Below, one piece after another: positions 28,700-37,411 of a stretch of 64,000 nucleotides of DNA. Source of the stretch: Teredinibacter waterburyi (GTDB taxonomy: Bacteria > Pseudomonadota > Gammaproteobacteria > Pseudomonadales > Cellvibrionaceae); the NCBI RefSeq assembly GCF_001922985.1, contig NZ_MRUH01000022.1:310001-374000 (forward strand). Reading direction: 5' to 3'. A program made the translations under genes and the position numbers. How positions within the stretch are numbered: the stretch's first letter is position 1; each line of letters opens with the position of its first letter. Below the pieces are notes generated by a model. The model saw only the letters and a program-made list of their open reading frames with translations, made no database searches and was not told where the DNA came from.

Positions 28700-29309
28700 A
28701 TTTGGTTCTGGTGGTCTTTCAGTGCTTAAAGGGTTGTGCAAAAAGCAGGCTGCAAGTCCTTGAATTCACTGCAGCTGCTAGCTAAATCTAGGGGACCTGT
28801 GTAGAATCGTGACACCCAAAATGGGCTCCATTTTGCGGTATTTAGATTGTGAATATAGTTTGTTGGGCAGCGACAGGGTTGAAATTCCCTGGAATCTAAT
28901 AAGGTTGGGCCGAGGCTGAATCCACGCTTCTGTTACCAATTCTCCTTGTGATCCTAATCACAATGCTCAGGCCCGCTATAGGGTGAGCTTGCCACAACAC
29001 TGGTGCAACAGGACTGCAGCCGAGTTGGTTTTTGCTTTTTTTGGCATTTTCAACTCTCGGTTTTTGGGTGGGTAGCGGCTGATAAATACAGCTCGCGCTG
29101 GCCTGTGCTCGCTTGATGTAATTGCATTGCAATCTGTCGAGCTGCGCCAGCAGCACCACTTCAAACTCCTCGTTTACATTACGTGCAAAGCGCAATAAGC
29201 CGTTTTGCGCTGCAGAATTTAACGCACTTTGGGCATAGGCTTTGACCGTGGTCCCATTGTGTTGATTATGAATATTGCGCCAGAGTGCGCACCTAGTCAG
29301 GAGGCTTTA
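28700..29309. other. 610-base non-coding stretch upstream of aceE
   Basis: No convincing gene. A minus-strand frame of 99 codons (29195-28896) has no recognisable product. A perfect 8-bp palindrome lies at 28817-28835, overlapping weak promoter-like boxes (TTTTGC at 28831, TATAGT at 28854). A small hairpin, CAGGG/CCCTG, lies at 28874-28891. The stretch probably carries the promoter and control region of aceEF; a pdhR-type regulator gene is absent here. Confidence 0.5.
28817..28835. promoter_or_regulatory. Perfect palindrome, candidate operator of aceEF
   Basis: CAAAATGG (28817-28824), GCT, CCATTTTG (28828-28835). The second arm overlaps a possible -35 region. It does not match the PdhR consensus. 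It could bind another dimeric regulator. Confidence 0.3.
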
Positions 29310-31964
29310 ATGCTAGAGGAAACTGATGCTCTCGAAACCCAAGAGTGGTTGGAAGCACTGGAATCAGTGATTCGCCAAAACGGTGGAGAGCGCGCGTCCT
29401 ACCTGTTGTCGCAGCTGTCTAACGCGGCGACCCAAGCTGGGGTGAAGTTGCCCTCCGCGATCAACACGCCTTACGTCAACACCATTCCGGTTAAAAACGA
29501 AAAGCATTATCCTGGCGACCAATTTATGGAGCGCAAAATTCGCTCATTGGTTCGCTGGAATGCGATGGCTATGGTAATGCGTGCCAATGATAATAATGAC
29601 GGCTTAGGCGGTCACATTTCATCATTTTCATCTTCTGCAACGCTCTACGAAGTAGGTTTTAACCACTTTTTTAGAGGTAATGAAGGCGACCAGTCTGGCG
29701 ACCTAATTTATTTTCAAGGTCATATTTCCCCAGGCATCTATGCGCGCTCCTTCCTCGAAGGCCGCTTGACTGAAGATCAGCTCAATAATTTCCGGCGTGA
29801 AGTCGATGGCAATGGCCTGTCGTCTTATCCTCACCCTTGGCTAATGCCTGACTACTGGCAGTTCCCAACAGTTTCTATGGGCTTGGGCCCGATACAAGCA
29901 ATTTATCAAGCGCATGTTATGCGCTATATGTCCGCACGAGGCCTGTCTCCTCGCGGCGACAGAAAAGTCTGGGCCTTCCTCGGTGATGGCGAATGTGATG
30001 AGCCGGAATCCCTAGGCGCGATTTCACTTGCTGGGCGCGAACAGCTTGAAAACCTGATATTTGTTATCAACTGTAACCTGCAGCGTCTTGATGGCCCTGT
30101 TCGCGGTAACGGTAAGGTAATGCAAGAGCTTGAAGGCGTGTTCCGCGGCTCTGGCTGGAATGTCATTAAGGTTGTTTGGGGGGCTGGTTGGGATCGCCTG
30201 CTCGAAAAAGATACCACTGGTTTGCTCGTAAAGCGTATGAACGAAGTGGTTGATGGCGAGTTGCAGAACTACAAAGCAAACGGCGGCGCCTACACTCGTG
30301 AGCACTTCTTCGGTAAGTATCCGGAGTTGTTAGAGTTAGTTGCAGATATGACAGACGAGGAGATCTTCCAGCTTAATCGCGGTGGTCACGATCCTCAGAA
30401 GGTTTACGCGGCCTACTCCGAGGCTGTTGCCACGAAGAGACAGCCTACCGTTATCTTGGCGCAAACCGTAAAAGGTTACGGTCTGGGTCAAGCCGGCGAG
30501 TCTGCCAATATCACTCACTCAGTGAAGAAGCTGGATTTAGAAAGCCTGAAGAAGTTTCGCGACCGCTTCGGCATCCCTATCCCTGACGAAGAGCTTAAAA
30601 ACGTCCCCTATTACCGCCCAGCGGATGACTCCCCTGAAATGGTGTACATGCAGCAGCGTCGTACTGCTCTGAATGGTTATCTGCCCGCTCGAGTGGCAGA
30701 CTTTGAGGCGTTAACTGTTCCACCAATGGAAACTTTCAAGGCGTTACTGAAGTCGACTGGAGATCGAGAGATATCATCGACTATGGCGTTTGTTCGTTAC
30801 TTGTCCACGTTGGTGAAAGACAAGAATATGGGTAAGCAGGTTGTTCCGATTGTGCCGGACGAGGCGCGTACCTTTGGTATGGAAGGTATGTTCCGCCAAC
30901 TTGGTATTTATTCGTCCGAGGGGCAGCACTATACGCCGCATGATCACGATCAGATCATGTACTACAAAGAAGACAAGAAGGGTCAGATTTTAGAAGAAGG
31001 TATTAACGAAGCTGGGGCTATGTCGGCTTGGATTGCGGCGGCAACGGCGTACAGTACCTATGGTGTACCTATGGTGCCGTTCTATATCTACTACTCGATG
31101 TTTGGTTTCCAGCGTATTGGTGACTTAGCGTGGCTCGCGGGCGATATTCAGGCGCGCGGCTTCCTAATTGGTGCAACCTCTGGTCGCACGACGTTAAATG
31201 GTGAAGGCCTGCAGCACCAAGATGGCCACAGCCATCTAATGGCGAACACTATCCCTAACTGTCGCACCTACGACCCGACTTACAGCTATGAACTTGCCGT
31301 GATCATACAAGATGGTTTGAAACGTATGTATCACGAGAAAGAGAACGTATTCTATTACCTGACCACAATGAACGAAAACTACTCACATCCGGAGATGCCG
31401 GAAGGAGCAGAAGCGGGCATTATTAAAGGTATTTACAAGCTCAAAGATGGTAAGAAAAACGTTAAGAAGAAGCGTGTACAGCTGATGGGTGCCGGTTCTA
31501 TTCTGCGTGAAGTTGAAGCGGCCGCAGAGTTGCTGCGTGATGACTGGGGTGTTGAATCCGATATCTGGAGCGTGACAAGCGTGAATGAGCTTGCTCGAGA
31601 TGGTCAGCGCACTGAGCGTTGGAATCGTTGGAATCCTACGGCTACGGCGAAGAAAGCGTACATTACAGCCGTCTTAGAAAAAGCGGACGGCCCCTTCGTC
31701 ATTTCTACGGATTATATGAAGAGCTACTCTGAGCAGTTGCGCGCCTATATACCGGGTAATTATCACGTACTTGGAACCGACGGTTTTGGCCGATCTGATA
31801 CACGTACCAAGCTGCGTCACTTCTTCGAAGTTGACAGACACTTCGTTACCATCGCGGCTTTAAAGGCCTTAGCGGATGAAGGCAAAGTTGAAGTTAAAAT
31901 CGTAGCAGAAGCCATGACTAAATACGGCATTGACGGCGCTAAAGCCGATCCAATGACTGTTTAA
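29310..31964 (+). CDS. aceE: Pyruvate dehydrogenase E1 component (homodimeric)
   Basis: Thiamine-diphosphate enzyme that decarboxylates pyruvate and acetylates the lipoyl groups of E2. From ATG 29310 it has 884 residues (E. coli 887). The start follows a strong AGGAGG (29299-29304) by five bases and aligns with the family N-terminus; upstream in-frame starts at 29229 and 29268 are less likely. The ThDP-binding region GDGECDEPES...NCNLQRLDGP and the PFYIYYSMFGFQRIGDL and HSHLMANTIPNC stretches are typical. Forms an operon with aceF. Confidence 0.97.
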   Translation: MLEETDALETQEWLEALESVIRQNGGERASYLLSQLSNAATQAGVKLPSAINTPYVNTIPVKNEKHYPGDQFMERKIRSLVRWNAMAMVMRANDNNDGLGGHISSFSSSATLYEVGFNHFFRGNEGDQSGDLIYFQGHISPGIYARSFLEGRLTEDQLNNFRREVDGNGLSSYPHPWLMPDYWQFPTVSMGLGPIQAIYQAHVMRYMSARGLSPRGDRKVWAFLGDGECDEPESLGAISLAGREQLENLIFVINCNLQRLDGPVRGNGKVMQELEGVFRGSGWNVIKVVWGAGWDRLLEKDTTGLLVKRMNEVVDGELQNYKANGGAYTREHFFGKYPELLELVADMTDEEIFQLNRGGHDPQKVYAAYSEAVATKRQPTVILAQTVKGYGLGQAGESANITHSVKKLDLESLKKFRDRFGIPIPDEELKNVPYYRPADDSPEMVYMQQRRTALNGYLPARVADFEALTVPPMETFKALLKSTGDREISSTMAFVRYLSTLVKDKNMGKQVVPIVPDEARTFGMEGMFRQLGIYSSEGQHYTPHDHDQIMYYKEDKKGQILEEGINEAGAMSAWIAAATAYSTYGVPMVPFYIYYSMFGFQRIGDLAWLAGDIQARGFLIGATSGRTTLNGEGLQHQDGHSHLMANTIPNCRTYDPTYSYELAVIIQDGLKRMYHEKENVFYYLTTMNENYSHPEMPEGAEAGIIKGIYKLKDGKKNVKKKRVQLMGAGSILREVEAAAELLRDDWGVESDIWSVTSVNELARDGQRTERWNRWNPTATAKKAYITAVLEKADGPFVISTDYMKSYSEQLRAYIPGNYHVLGTDGFGRSDTRTKLRHFFEVDRHFVTIAALKALADEGKVEVKIVAEAMTKYGIDGAKADPMTV

Positions 31965-31989
31965 AGCGTTAGTAAAGGAGAGTATCCGA

Positions 31990-33891
31990 GTGTCTAAACA
32001 AATCATCCCGGTACCCGATATTGGCGGGTCTGCGAATGTGGACGTTATAGAAGTTTGCGTTGCCCCAGGCGATATGGTGGCGGCGGAAGACTCTCTTATT
32101 GTTCTAGAGTCAGAAAAAGCATCGATGGAAGTTCCGAGCCCAGTCGCTGGCCGCGTCATTAGCGTTCTTGTCAAAGACGGTGATTCGGTCGCTGAAGGAG
32201 CTCCGATTGTTGAAATAGAAACAGAGGACGAGGTTGCTGAGGTAGCCTCACCTAGCGCGCCTGAGCTAGTGCCGACTCCTGCCGCCGCAGCTCCTGAGGC
32301 GGCTACAGGCTCATCTGCAGAAGAGTTAGTTCGTGTGCCCGATATCGGCGGATCTGAAGGTGTCGATGTCATTGAAATCTGCGTAGCTGTCGGCGACGAG
32401 GTTAGCGAGGGCGACTCACTGGTTGTACTTGAGAGTGATAAGGCGTCGATGGAGGTTCCCTCTCCCTTCTCTGGCAAGGTTGTTAGTCTGGGCATGAGTG
32501 AGGGCGATAAGGTTTCCATGGGGGACGCGGTTGCAACTCTGTTGGTTGCCTCTTCAGACTCACCAAAGGCAGCTGCTCCTGAAGCTCAGGCGCCGAAAGC
32601 TGCTGCAGAACCGGTATCTGTTTCATCGGAACTTGATGTGGCTGTGCCAGATATTGGCGGGGCTGAAGACGTTGAGGTGATTGATGTTTGCGTATCTGTC
32701 GGTGATTCGGTAGCTGAGGGCGACTCTATTGTCGTTCTTGAAAGTGATAAGGCGTCGATGGAAATCCCATCGCCTGCGTCCGGCACTGTTGTGGCAATTC
32801 AGATTAAGACTGGAGAAAAAGCATCGAAAGGAACACCGGTCTTGACCTTGAAGACCGAGTCCACTGCAGCTGCATCAGCTCCTGTCGCCGCAAGTGCTAC
32901 TGCGCAGGCTTCCGTAAAAGCGCCTGCGCCAGCAGCAAAAGCTGCGCCGCCTAAAGCCGCGCCAGCTTCAGCTAGTGGCGGTTTGGTCTACGCCGGGCCT
33001 GCGGTGCGTTTACTCGCGCGTGAGTTGGGCGTGGATCTGACGCTGGTACCGTCAACTGGACCGAAGGGCCGGATCTTAAAGGATGATGTACACGCTTACG
33101 TTAAATCCGTTATGCAGCAGCAGAAAGATTCGCCGAAGGGTGTTTCTGGTGGTAGCGGCATTCCCGCAATCCCAGAAATAGACTTTTCCCAGTTCGGTGA
33201 GATTGAACTGAAGAAAATGACTAAAATTGGCAAGCTGACCGCGGCTAATATGAGCCGCAACTGGCTTAACGTGCCCCATGTTACCCAGTTTGATGATGTC
33301 GATATTACTGAGCTTGAAGCTTTCCGTAATAGCATGAAAGCCGATGCCGAGAAGGCTGGAGCCAGACTGACGCCGTTACCATTTTTATTGAAAGCCTGCG
33401 CGGCAGCTTTACGAGCGAATCCAAAGTTTAATGTTTCTTTGCATGCTGACGGTGAGCATATCGTTCAAAAGAGCTATGTGCATATTGGTGTCGCTGTTGA
33501 TACGCCGAATGGTTTGATGGTGCCGGTACTTCGAAACGTGGATCAAAAAGGTTTGTATGAACTCGCGCGTGAAACTATCGAGCTGGCCGGTAAGGCACGA
33601 GATGGCAAGCTTATGCCTAAAGATATGCAGGGCGGTTGTTTTACAATCTCGAGTTTGGGCCCTATCGGTGGCACTGGGTTTACACCAATTGTGAATGCCC
33701 CTGAGGTTGCTATTTTGGGCGTCTCTAAGGCATCGATTAAGCCTGTATGGAACGGTAGTGAGTTTGAGCCGCGTCAGATGCTGCCTTTATCGTTGTCCTA
33801 TGACCACCGCGCAATTAACGGCGCCGATGCAGGTAAGTTTTTTACCTACCTAGGCTCCGTGCTTGCTGATTTAAGGCGGTTAATTATTTAA
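31990..33891 (+). CDS. aceF: Dihydrolipoamide acetyltransferase (E2) with three lipoyl domains
   Basis: Core of the pyruvate dehydrogenase complex. It has 633 residues: three lipoyl domains with lipoylated Lys43, Lys151 and Lys254 in E(S)(E/D)KASME, joined by Ala/Pro/Glu-rich swinging linkers; a peripheral-subunit-binding domain (VYAGPAVRLLARELGVDL...); and the catalytic domain with DHRAINGADAG near the C-terminus (His606, Asn610; the Asn variant is shared with Azotobacter-type E2p). It starts with GTG, with GGAG nine bases upstream. E3 (lpd) is not adjacent. Confidence 0.97.
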   Translation: MSKQIIPVPDIGGSANVDVIEVCVAPGDMVAAEDSLIVLESEKASMEVPSPVAGRVISVLVKDGDSVAEGAPIVEIETEDEVAEVASPSAPELVPTPAAAAPEAATGSSAEELVRVPDIGGSEGVDVIEICVAVGDEVSEGDSLVVLESDKASMEVPSPFSGKVVSLGMSEGDKVSMGDAVATLLVASSDSPKAAAPEAQAPKAAAEPVSVSSELDVAVPDIGGAEDVEVIDVCVSVGDSVAEGDSIVVLESDKASMEIPSPASGTVVAIQIKTGEKASKGTPVLTLKTESTAAASAPVAASATAQASVKAPAPAAKAAPPKAAPASASGGLVYAGPAVRLLARELGVDLTLVPSTGPKGRILKDDVHAYVKSVMQQQKDSPKGVSGGSGIPAIPEIDFSQFGEIELKKMTKIGKLTAANMSRNWLNVPHVTQFDDVDITELEAFRNSMKADAEKAGARLTPLPFLLKACAAALRANPKFNVSLHADGEHIVQKSYVHIGVAVDTPNGLMVPVLRNVDQKGLYELARETIELAGKARDGKLMPKDMQGGCFTISSLGPIGGTGFTPIVNAPEVAILGVSKASIKPVWNGSEFEPRQMLPLSLSYDHRAINGADAGKFFTYLGSVLADLRRLII

Positions 33892-33918
33892 GGTTGGGCG
33901 TCCACTTTAATTATGCGT

Positions 33919-33945
33919 AAACGGGCTTTTTAGCCCGTTTTTTTT
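33919..33945 (+). terminator. Rho-independent terminator after aceF
   Basis: AAACGGGCT (33919-33927), TTTT, AGCCCGTTT (33932-33940) and further T to 33945. Confidence 0.92.
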
Positions 33946-34563
33946 GCTAAGTTTGAGGGAAGGCGAAAAGTCATTTTGGGGCTCGTTCTGGCCCAAATAG
34001 GGGTGATAGTTAATTGGTATTAAAACTCGCTGCTGGAATTAATACTAAGTTGTAGGTTTTTATCGTCCCGAATTAATTAAAGCACTATTTTTTATTTGGT
34101 GGGGTGTAACCCGCTATTTTTTGGCTGAAATTTAAACAAAAAAATGGCGTGTAAACAGTCTAAACTACGCTTCAAATAGTGTGACCTACGTCACAAAAGA
34201 TGCTATTGTTCATTCCGCAAACAGACATATTGTTCGCACTGAGGCTATCCGACAATCTCTTATTGAGGTAGTCTCTCGCACTGATAGTCCATAACAATAA
34301 ACATTAAAAAGAGTGCAAAAAAGTAGGAAGAGCGTTTGTTTGAACGGGAATTCCTGAATCACGTACGAGAAAGTCTAAAAATAATACTTTTGTACGATGA
34401 GAGACATTTGGCGGATGTTAGTCCAAGTGTAAAACTTCAGAGCTGTATCTCCTTACAGGATGTTCGGTATTTAAGCGGCTAGGGCAGTTGTCTGCCTTTG
34501 CGCTAACAGATCTGGCAAAACGATAACTAAGAACAATAACTTATTTTGTCGGGAACCTGGATT
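33946..34563 (+). other. Long leader/control region before the cellulose-redox cluster
   Basis: About 620 bases without a gene, AT-rich relative to its neighbours. It holds a perfect CRP-type palindrome (34180-34195). Downstream, GGCTATC near 34243 can pair with GATAGTC near 34282 in a possible long-range hairpin, and a small hairpin GGCAG/CTGCC lies at 34483-34496. No open frame of note. A promoter just downstream of the CRP-type site would leave a leader of over 300 bases before the first gene. Confidence 0.5.
34180..34195. promoter_or_regulatory. Perfect CRP/Vfr-type binding site
   Basis: TGTGACCTACGTCACA reads TGTGA-N6-TCACA, the full consensus of the cAMP receptor protein family. It lies in the control region of the CBM2/cytochrome cluster, which suggests carbon-source control. 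A possible -10 (CATATT, 34226-34231) lies downstream. Confidence 0.7.
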
Positions 34564-35136
34564 ATGAAAACTTTAGTTGTATATATGCATTTGTTGTCAG
34601 CGTGTGTAGCTGTCGGCTCGCTGATTTTGCAAGATCTTGGCCTGTGGCGTACTCGTGCGCGATCGTTAACAGAAAATGAAATTGGTGAGCTGACTAAAAC
34701 CGCACAAGTTATCACCTTGGCTTTAGTGCTGTTGTGGATATCGGGCTTGGCGCTAGTGGGGCTTGGTTACCTAGCGAATCCCGAGCAGTATCTGTTGAAT
34801 GAGAAACTTTGGGCCAAATTCACCGTTGTTGTGATTCTTACCCTTAATGGGGTTTTCCTTCACTATTACACTTTCCCCAAGATCAGTTCTGGCAAAGTGT
34901 TTATCTCAATGCAGTCTACCGAACGTTTTGGTGTGGTACTAACGGGCTGCATTTCCGCAGTCACTTGGTTGTTTGCTTGCTATTTGGGTATAGCGCGGCC
35001 TTGGAACTACACTCTCGATTATGCGAGCATTATGACGCTTTACGCTGGAATACTAGCGGTTGCATTTGTTGGCGGTCACGAGATGGTGCGCTTTAGCGGT
35101 AGAAGTTTTGCGAACTCCATGGCGCAACCCAGTTAA
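34564..35136 (+). CDS. Small integral membrane protein with membrane-edge histidines (DUF2214/CopD-like resemblance)
   Basis: 190 residues with about five membrane segments (near 4-22, 45-69, 84-101, 124-144, 153-172). Histidines sit at membrane edges: His9 in VYMHLLSA, a His in VFLHYYTFPKI, and one in GGHEMVRF. The pattern LWAKFTVVVILTLNG recalls DUF2214/CopD-like membrane proteins, some of which may bind haem or copper. The exact family is uncertain. It is the first gene downstream of the CRP-type site and precedes the two CBM2 proteins, so a role in passing electrons or metal across the inner membrane is an inference. ATG 34564 was chosen over an in-frame TTG at 34546. Confidence 0.65.
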   Translation: MKTLVVYMHLLSACVAVGSLILQDLGLWRTRARSLTENEIGELTKTAQVITLALVLLWISGLALVGLGYLANPEQYLLNEKLWAKFTVVVILTLNGVFLHYYTFPKISSGKVFISMQSTERFGVVLTGCISAVTWLFACYLGIARPWNYTLDYASIMTLYAGILAVAFVGGHEMVRFSGRSFANSMAQPS

Positions 35137-35244
35137 ATAATAATAAATTTTCACAGTGAGGCGGCTACCTAAGGCGGCCTTGCTGGTTTACCGTATTTGT
35201 TCGTTGCTGTAAGAGGTTTTTGCAGGTAGTCGGCGAGCAGACAT

Positions 35245-35273
35245 TGTTGGTAGGTTTTTCCAATCTACCGACA
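35245..35273 (+). promoter_or_regulatory. Hairpin in the leader of the first CBM2 gene
   Basis: TGTTGGTAG (35245-35253) pairs with CTACCGACA (35265-35273), nine pairs with one G-U. An upstream GTCGG (near 35229) could compete for the CCGAC part. No U tract. It lies 130 bases before the GTG start; the whole 267-base spacer has no gene. Confidence 0.35.
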
Positions 35274-35403
35274 ACATAAATTTCTTCGAAATGGTGTTCG
35301 ATCTACCTTTGGTTTCGATGAATAACAATAACTATAAACCATGAGTCTCTAAGGCGGTCTTCTGCCCGGTCTCATTTTCCTTACATAGAGAGGAGAGTCT
35401 GTT

Positions 35404-37383
35404 GTGAAGCATGCAGCGATAAAGTCAGCGCTATTATTGAGCGTAGCACTCTGTTTTGGGGGGCTATCCAGTATAGTGTCTGCACAAAGTACGTGCTCGA
35501 TTGACTATGTGGTCGCGTCCGATTGGGGCAGCGGCGGTAGCCATCGAGTGTTTGTTACCAATAATGGTAGCGCAATTAACGGCTGGGAGCTTACCTGGGA
35601 TTTTAATGGTAGCGAACAGATCAGCAATCTTTGGAATGGTAGTTATACGCAAACCGGTAGTTCGGTAACCGTAACTAGTATGTCTTGGAATGGTAACTTG
35701 GCTTCTGGCCAGGAGTTGGAAGTTGGTTTTAATATCAACGGTTCAACTAGCACTCTTCCGACTGTATATTTTAATGGCTCTGATTGTAGCGGTGGTAGTT
35801 CATCTACCTCTTCTTCAAGCAGCAGCTCCTCTAGTAGCTCTTCTAGTTCTAGCAGCTCTTCGTCTAGCTCAAGCAGTTCTTCAAGTTCTAGCAGCTCTTC
35901 GTCTAGCTCAAGCAGCTCTTCAAGTTCTAGCAGTTCTTCGTCTAGCTCAAGCAGCTCTTCAAGCACGTCAAGCGGCTCGTTTAGCGTATCGGCTAGCTTT
36001 GAGAATGACAGTGTTGATCAGCAGCCTGCGGGCTGGGATAACTTTGTTGGTTGGGTACATAACAATACCAATAACAATGTTAACCAAGCTAACTACGCTC
36101 TAGTTGACGATACTCGCGCCTATACAGGTTCTCGATCTGTGCACTTTAAAGGCGGTGCTAGCCCAGCTCAGATCATCCAGGCGTTACCTGCTGGTGTTGA
36201 AACCCTATACATGAAGGCTCATGTTTATATGAGCAAGAAGTTGGGTAATGAAGCTGGCGATAACCACGAGCATATTTTTGCGATTAAGGCCGATGCGAGC
36301 GCAAATAATGAAGTTCGTTTTGGCCAAATCAAGGGTGTCCTAGGAACTAACGAAGTGCCTAGTGATGACATTTCTCCACGTCAAAACCAGTGGGAGAGTG
36401 GTCCAGAAATCACCGCAAATGAATGGCACTGTGTTGTGGTTGAAGCACTGGGTGGTAATCGTTCTTATCACCAATTAAATGCCTATGTTGACGGCGTACT
36501 TGTGCATACTATTGATTCCGCAGATGACTGGAATAATGGTAGCCCTGGCACTAATTCTTGGTTAGACGGCAAGTTTAGCTATGCGGCATTTGGCTGGCAT
36601 TCCTTTAGCGGGAACGATGCTGATGTTTGGATGGATGATATCGTCTATTCCGACGCGCCAATTAGCTGTGATACACAGACTAGCTCTTCTTCAAGTTCTA
36701 GTTCTTCTTCAAGCAGCAGCTCTAGTTCTTCTTCAAGTTCTAGCTCTTCTTCAAGCAGCAGCTCTAGTTCTTCTTCAAGTTCTAGCTCTTCTTCAAGCAG
36801 CAGCTCTAGCTCTTCTTCAAGTTCTAGTTCTTCTTCAAGCAGCAGTTCTAGCTCTTCTTCAAGTAGCGGTAGTGCAGCCTCTTTGGATAGCTCTGCGTCT
36901 TACTTGAACTTTGTAACGATCAAAAATACTCACAAAGTTGAGAGCCATATTTTTGAAGCGTTATCGGGTTCTATTGATACCGCCGGCGATGCCACTTTGG
37001 TGATCGATTTGTCGAGCGTTAACACGAATAACACCACGCGTGATCCACGCATGCGTAATATTCTGTTTGAAGTGGATTCATATCCAGAAGCTGTTATTAC
37101 TATTGATAACGCGACTAGTTTGATCCCTTCTGACGTTGGTGCCACTCAAATAAGCGATGTAACTGCAAGCATATCTCTACACGGAGTTAACGGTGTTGTT
37201 GAAACCCAACTTCTTGTACAGCGTTTGTCGGCGAACCGCGTGATGGTGAAGAATGTTTCACCTATCTTAGTAACAGCAGCAGACTACGGTCTCGATGTTG
37301 GTATCGAAGAATTGCGCAACCTCGCAAGTCTTAGTGTTATCAGCACCGTAGTGCCTGTCGACTTTGTTCTGTTTTTTGAGTGA
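35404..37383 (+). CDS. Secreted CBM2 / poly-Ser / beta-sandwich / poly-Ser / YceI-domain protein
   Basis: 659 residues, exported by a signal peptide (1-27). Domains: a cellulose-binding CBM2 (about 29-128, Cys31-Cys128 pair, Trp41, Trp61, Trp77); a poly-Ser linker (132-190); a domain of about 230 residues (191-422) that looks like a concanavalin-type beta-sandwich but that I cannot name; a second poly-Ser linker (427-488); and a YceI-like domain (about 495-659, motif NTNNTTRDPRMR). YceI-like (X158) domains in Saccharophagus bind a polyprenyl quinone-like lipid. The architecture recalls Cellvibrio Cbp2E. No haem motif. GTG start behind GAGAGGAGAG. Probable role: cellulose-bound carrier or redox partner (inference). 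Confidence 0.85.
   Translation: MKHAAIKSALLLSVALCFGGLSSIVSAQSTCSIDYVVASDWGSGGSHRVFVTNNGSAINGWELTWDFNGSEQISNLWNGSYTQTGSSVTVTSMSWNGNLASGQELEVGFNINGSTSTLPTVYFNGSDCSGGSSSTSSSSSSSSSSSSSSSSSSSSSSSSSSSSSSSSSSSSSSSSSSSSSSSSSSSSTSSGSFSVSASFENDSVDQQPAGWDNFVGWVHNNTNNNVNQANYALVDDTRAYTGSRSVHFKGGASPAQIIQALPAGVETLYMKAHVYMSKKLGNEAGDNHEHIFAIKADASANNEVRFGQIKGVLGTNEVPSDDISPRQNQWESGPEITANEWHCVVVEALGGNRSYHQLNAYVDGVLVHTIDSADDWNNGSPGTNSWLDGKFSYAAFGWHSFSGNDADVWMDDIVYSDAPISCDTQTSSSSSSSSSSSSSSSSSSSSSSSSSSSSSSSSSSSSSSSSSSSSSSSSSSSSSSSSSSSSSSGSAASLDSSASYLNFVTIKNTHKVESHIFEALSGSIDTAGDATLVIDLSSVNTNNTTRDPRMRNILFEVDSYPEAVITIDNATSLIPSDVGATQISDVTASISLHGVNGVVETQLLVQRLSANRVMVKNVSPILVTAADYGLDVGIEELRNLASLSVISTVVPVDFVLFFE
35845..35961 (+). 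repeat. 39-bp minisatellite encoding poly-Ser linker 1
   Basis: Three tandem copies of a 39-base unit made only of serine codons (beginning AGTTCTAGCAGCTCTTCG), differing at a few third or synonymous positions. Each unit adds 13 Ser. Copy number can change in frame by slippage or recombination. Confidence 0.85.
36682..36849 (+). repeat. 42-bp minisatellite encoding poly-Ser linker 2
   Basis: Four tandem copies of a 42-base unit (beginning AG(C/T)TCTTCTTCAAG), units 2 and 3 identical by eye, plus a partial fifth. Each codes for 14 Ser. It differs in unit and length from linker 1, so the two linkers expanded separately. Confidence 0.88.
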
Positions 37384-37411
37384 ACCTAACGAAAACTAAA
37401 GAGTATTAGTC

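Noticed and set aside
28874-28891. Hairpin CAGGG-TTGAAATT-CCCTG resembling a tRNA T arm
   Set aside because: The loop has eight bases and no acceptor, anticodon or D arm can be built around it.
28896-29195. 99-codon minus-strand frame upstream of aceE
   Set aside because: No family resemblance and no clear ribosome binding site. I cannot exclude a small lineage-specific gene.
33598-33840. Asn in place of Asp in the E2 catalytic HxxxDG motif as a sign of inactivity
   Set aside because: The HRxxNG form is normal in Azotobacter- and Pseudomonas-type E2p enzymes.
35161-35365. Direct repeat CTAAGGCGG(C/T)CTT about 180 bases apart in the CBM2 leader
   Set aside because: Only 13 bases long and without matching flanks. 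I could not link it to a riboswitch or operator class.
35643-35966. Minus-strand frame rich in Glu and Leu opposite the poly-Ser linker
   Set aside because: It is the antisense reading of the serine repeat, without start signals or a recognisable product.
36682-36849. Regular 42-base repeats that could suggest a CRISPR array
   Set aside because: The repeats are head-to-tail without spacers and are an in-frame run of serine codons.
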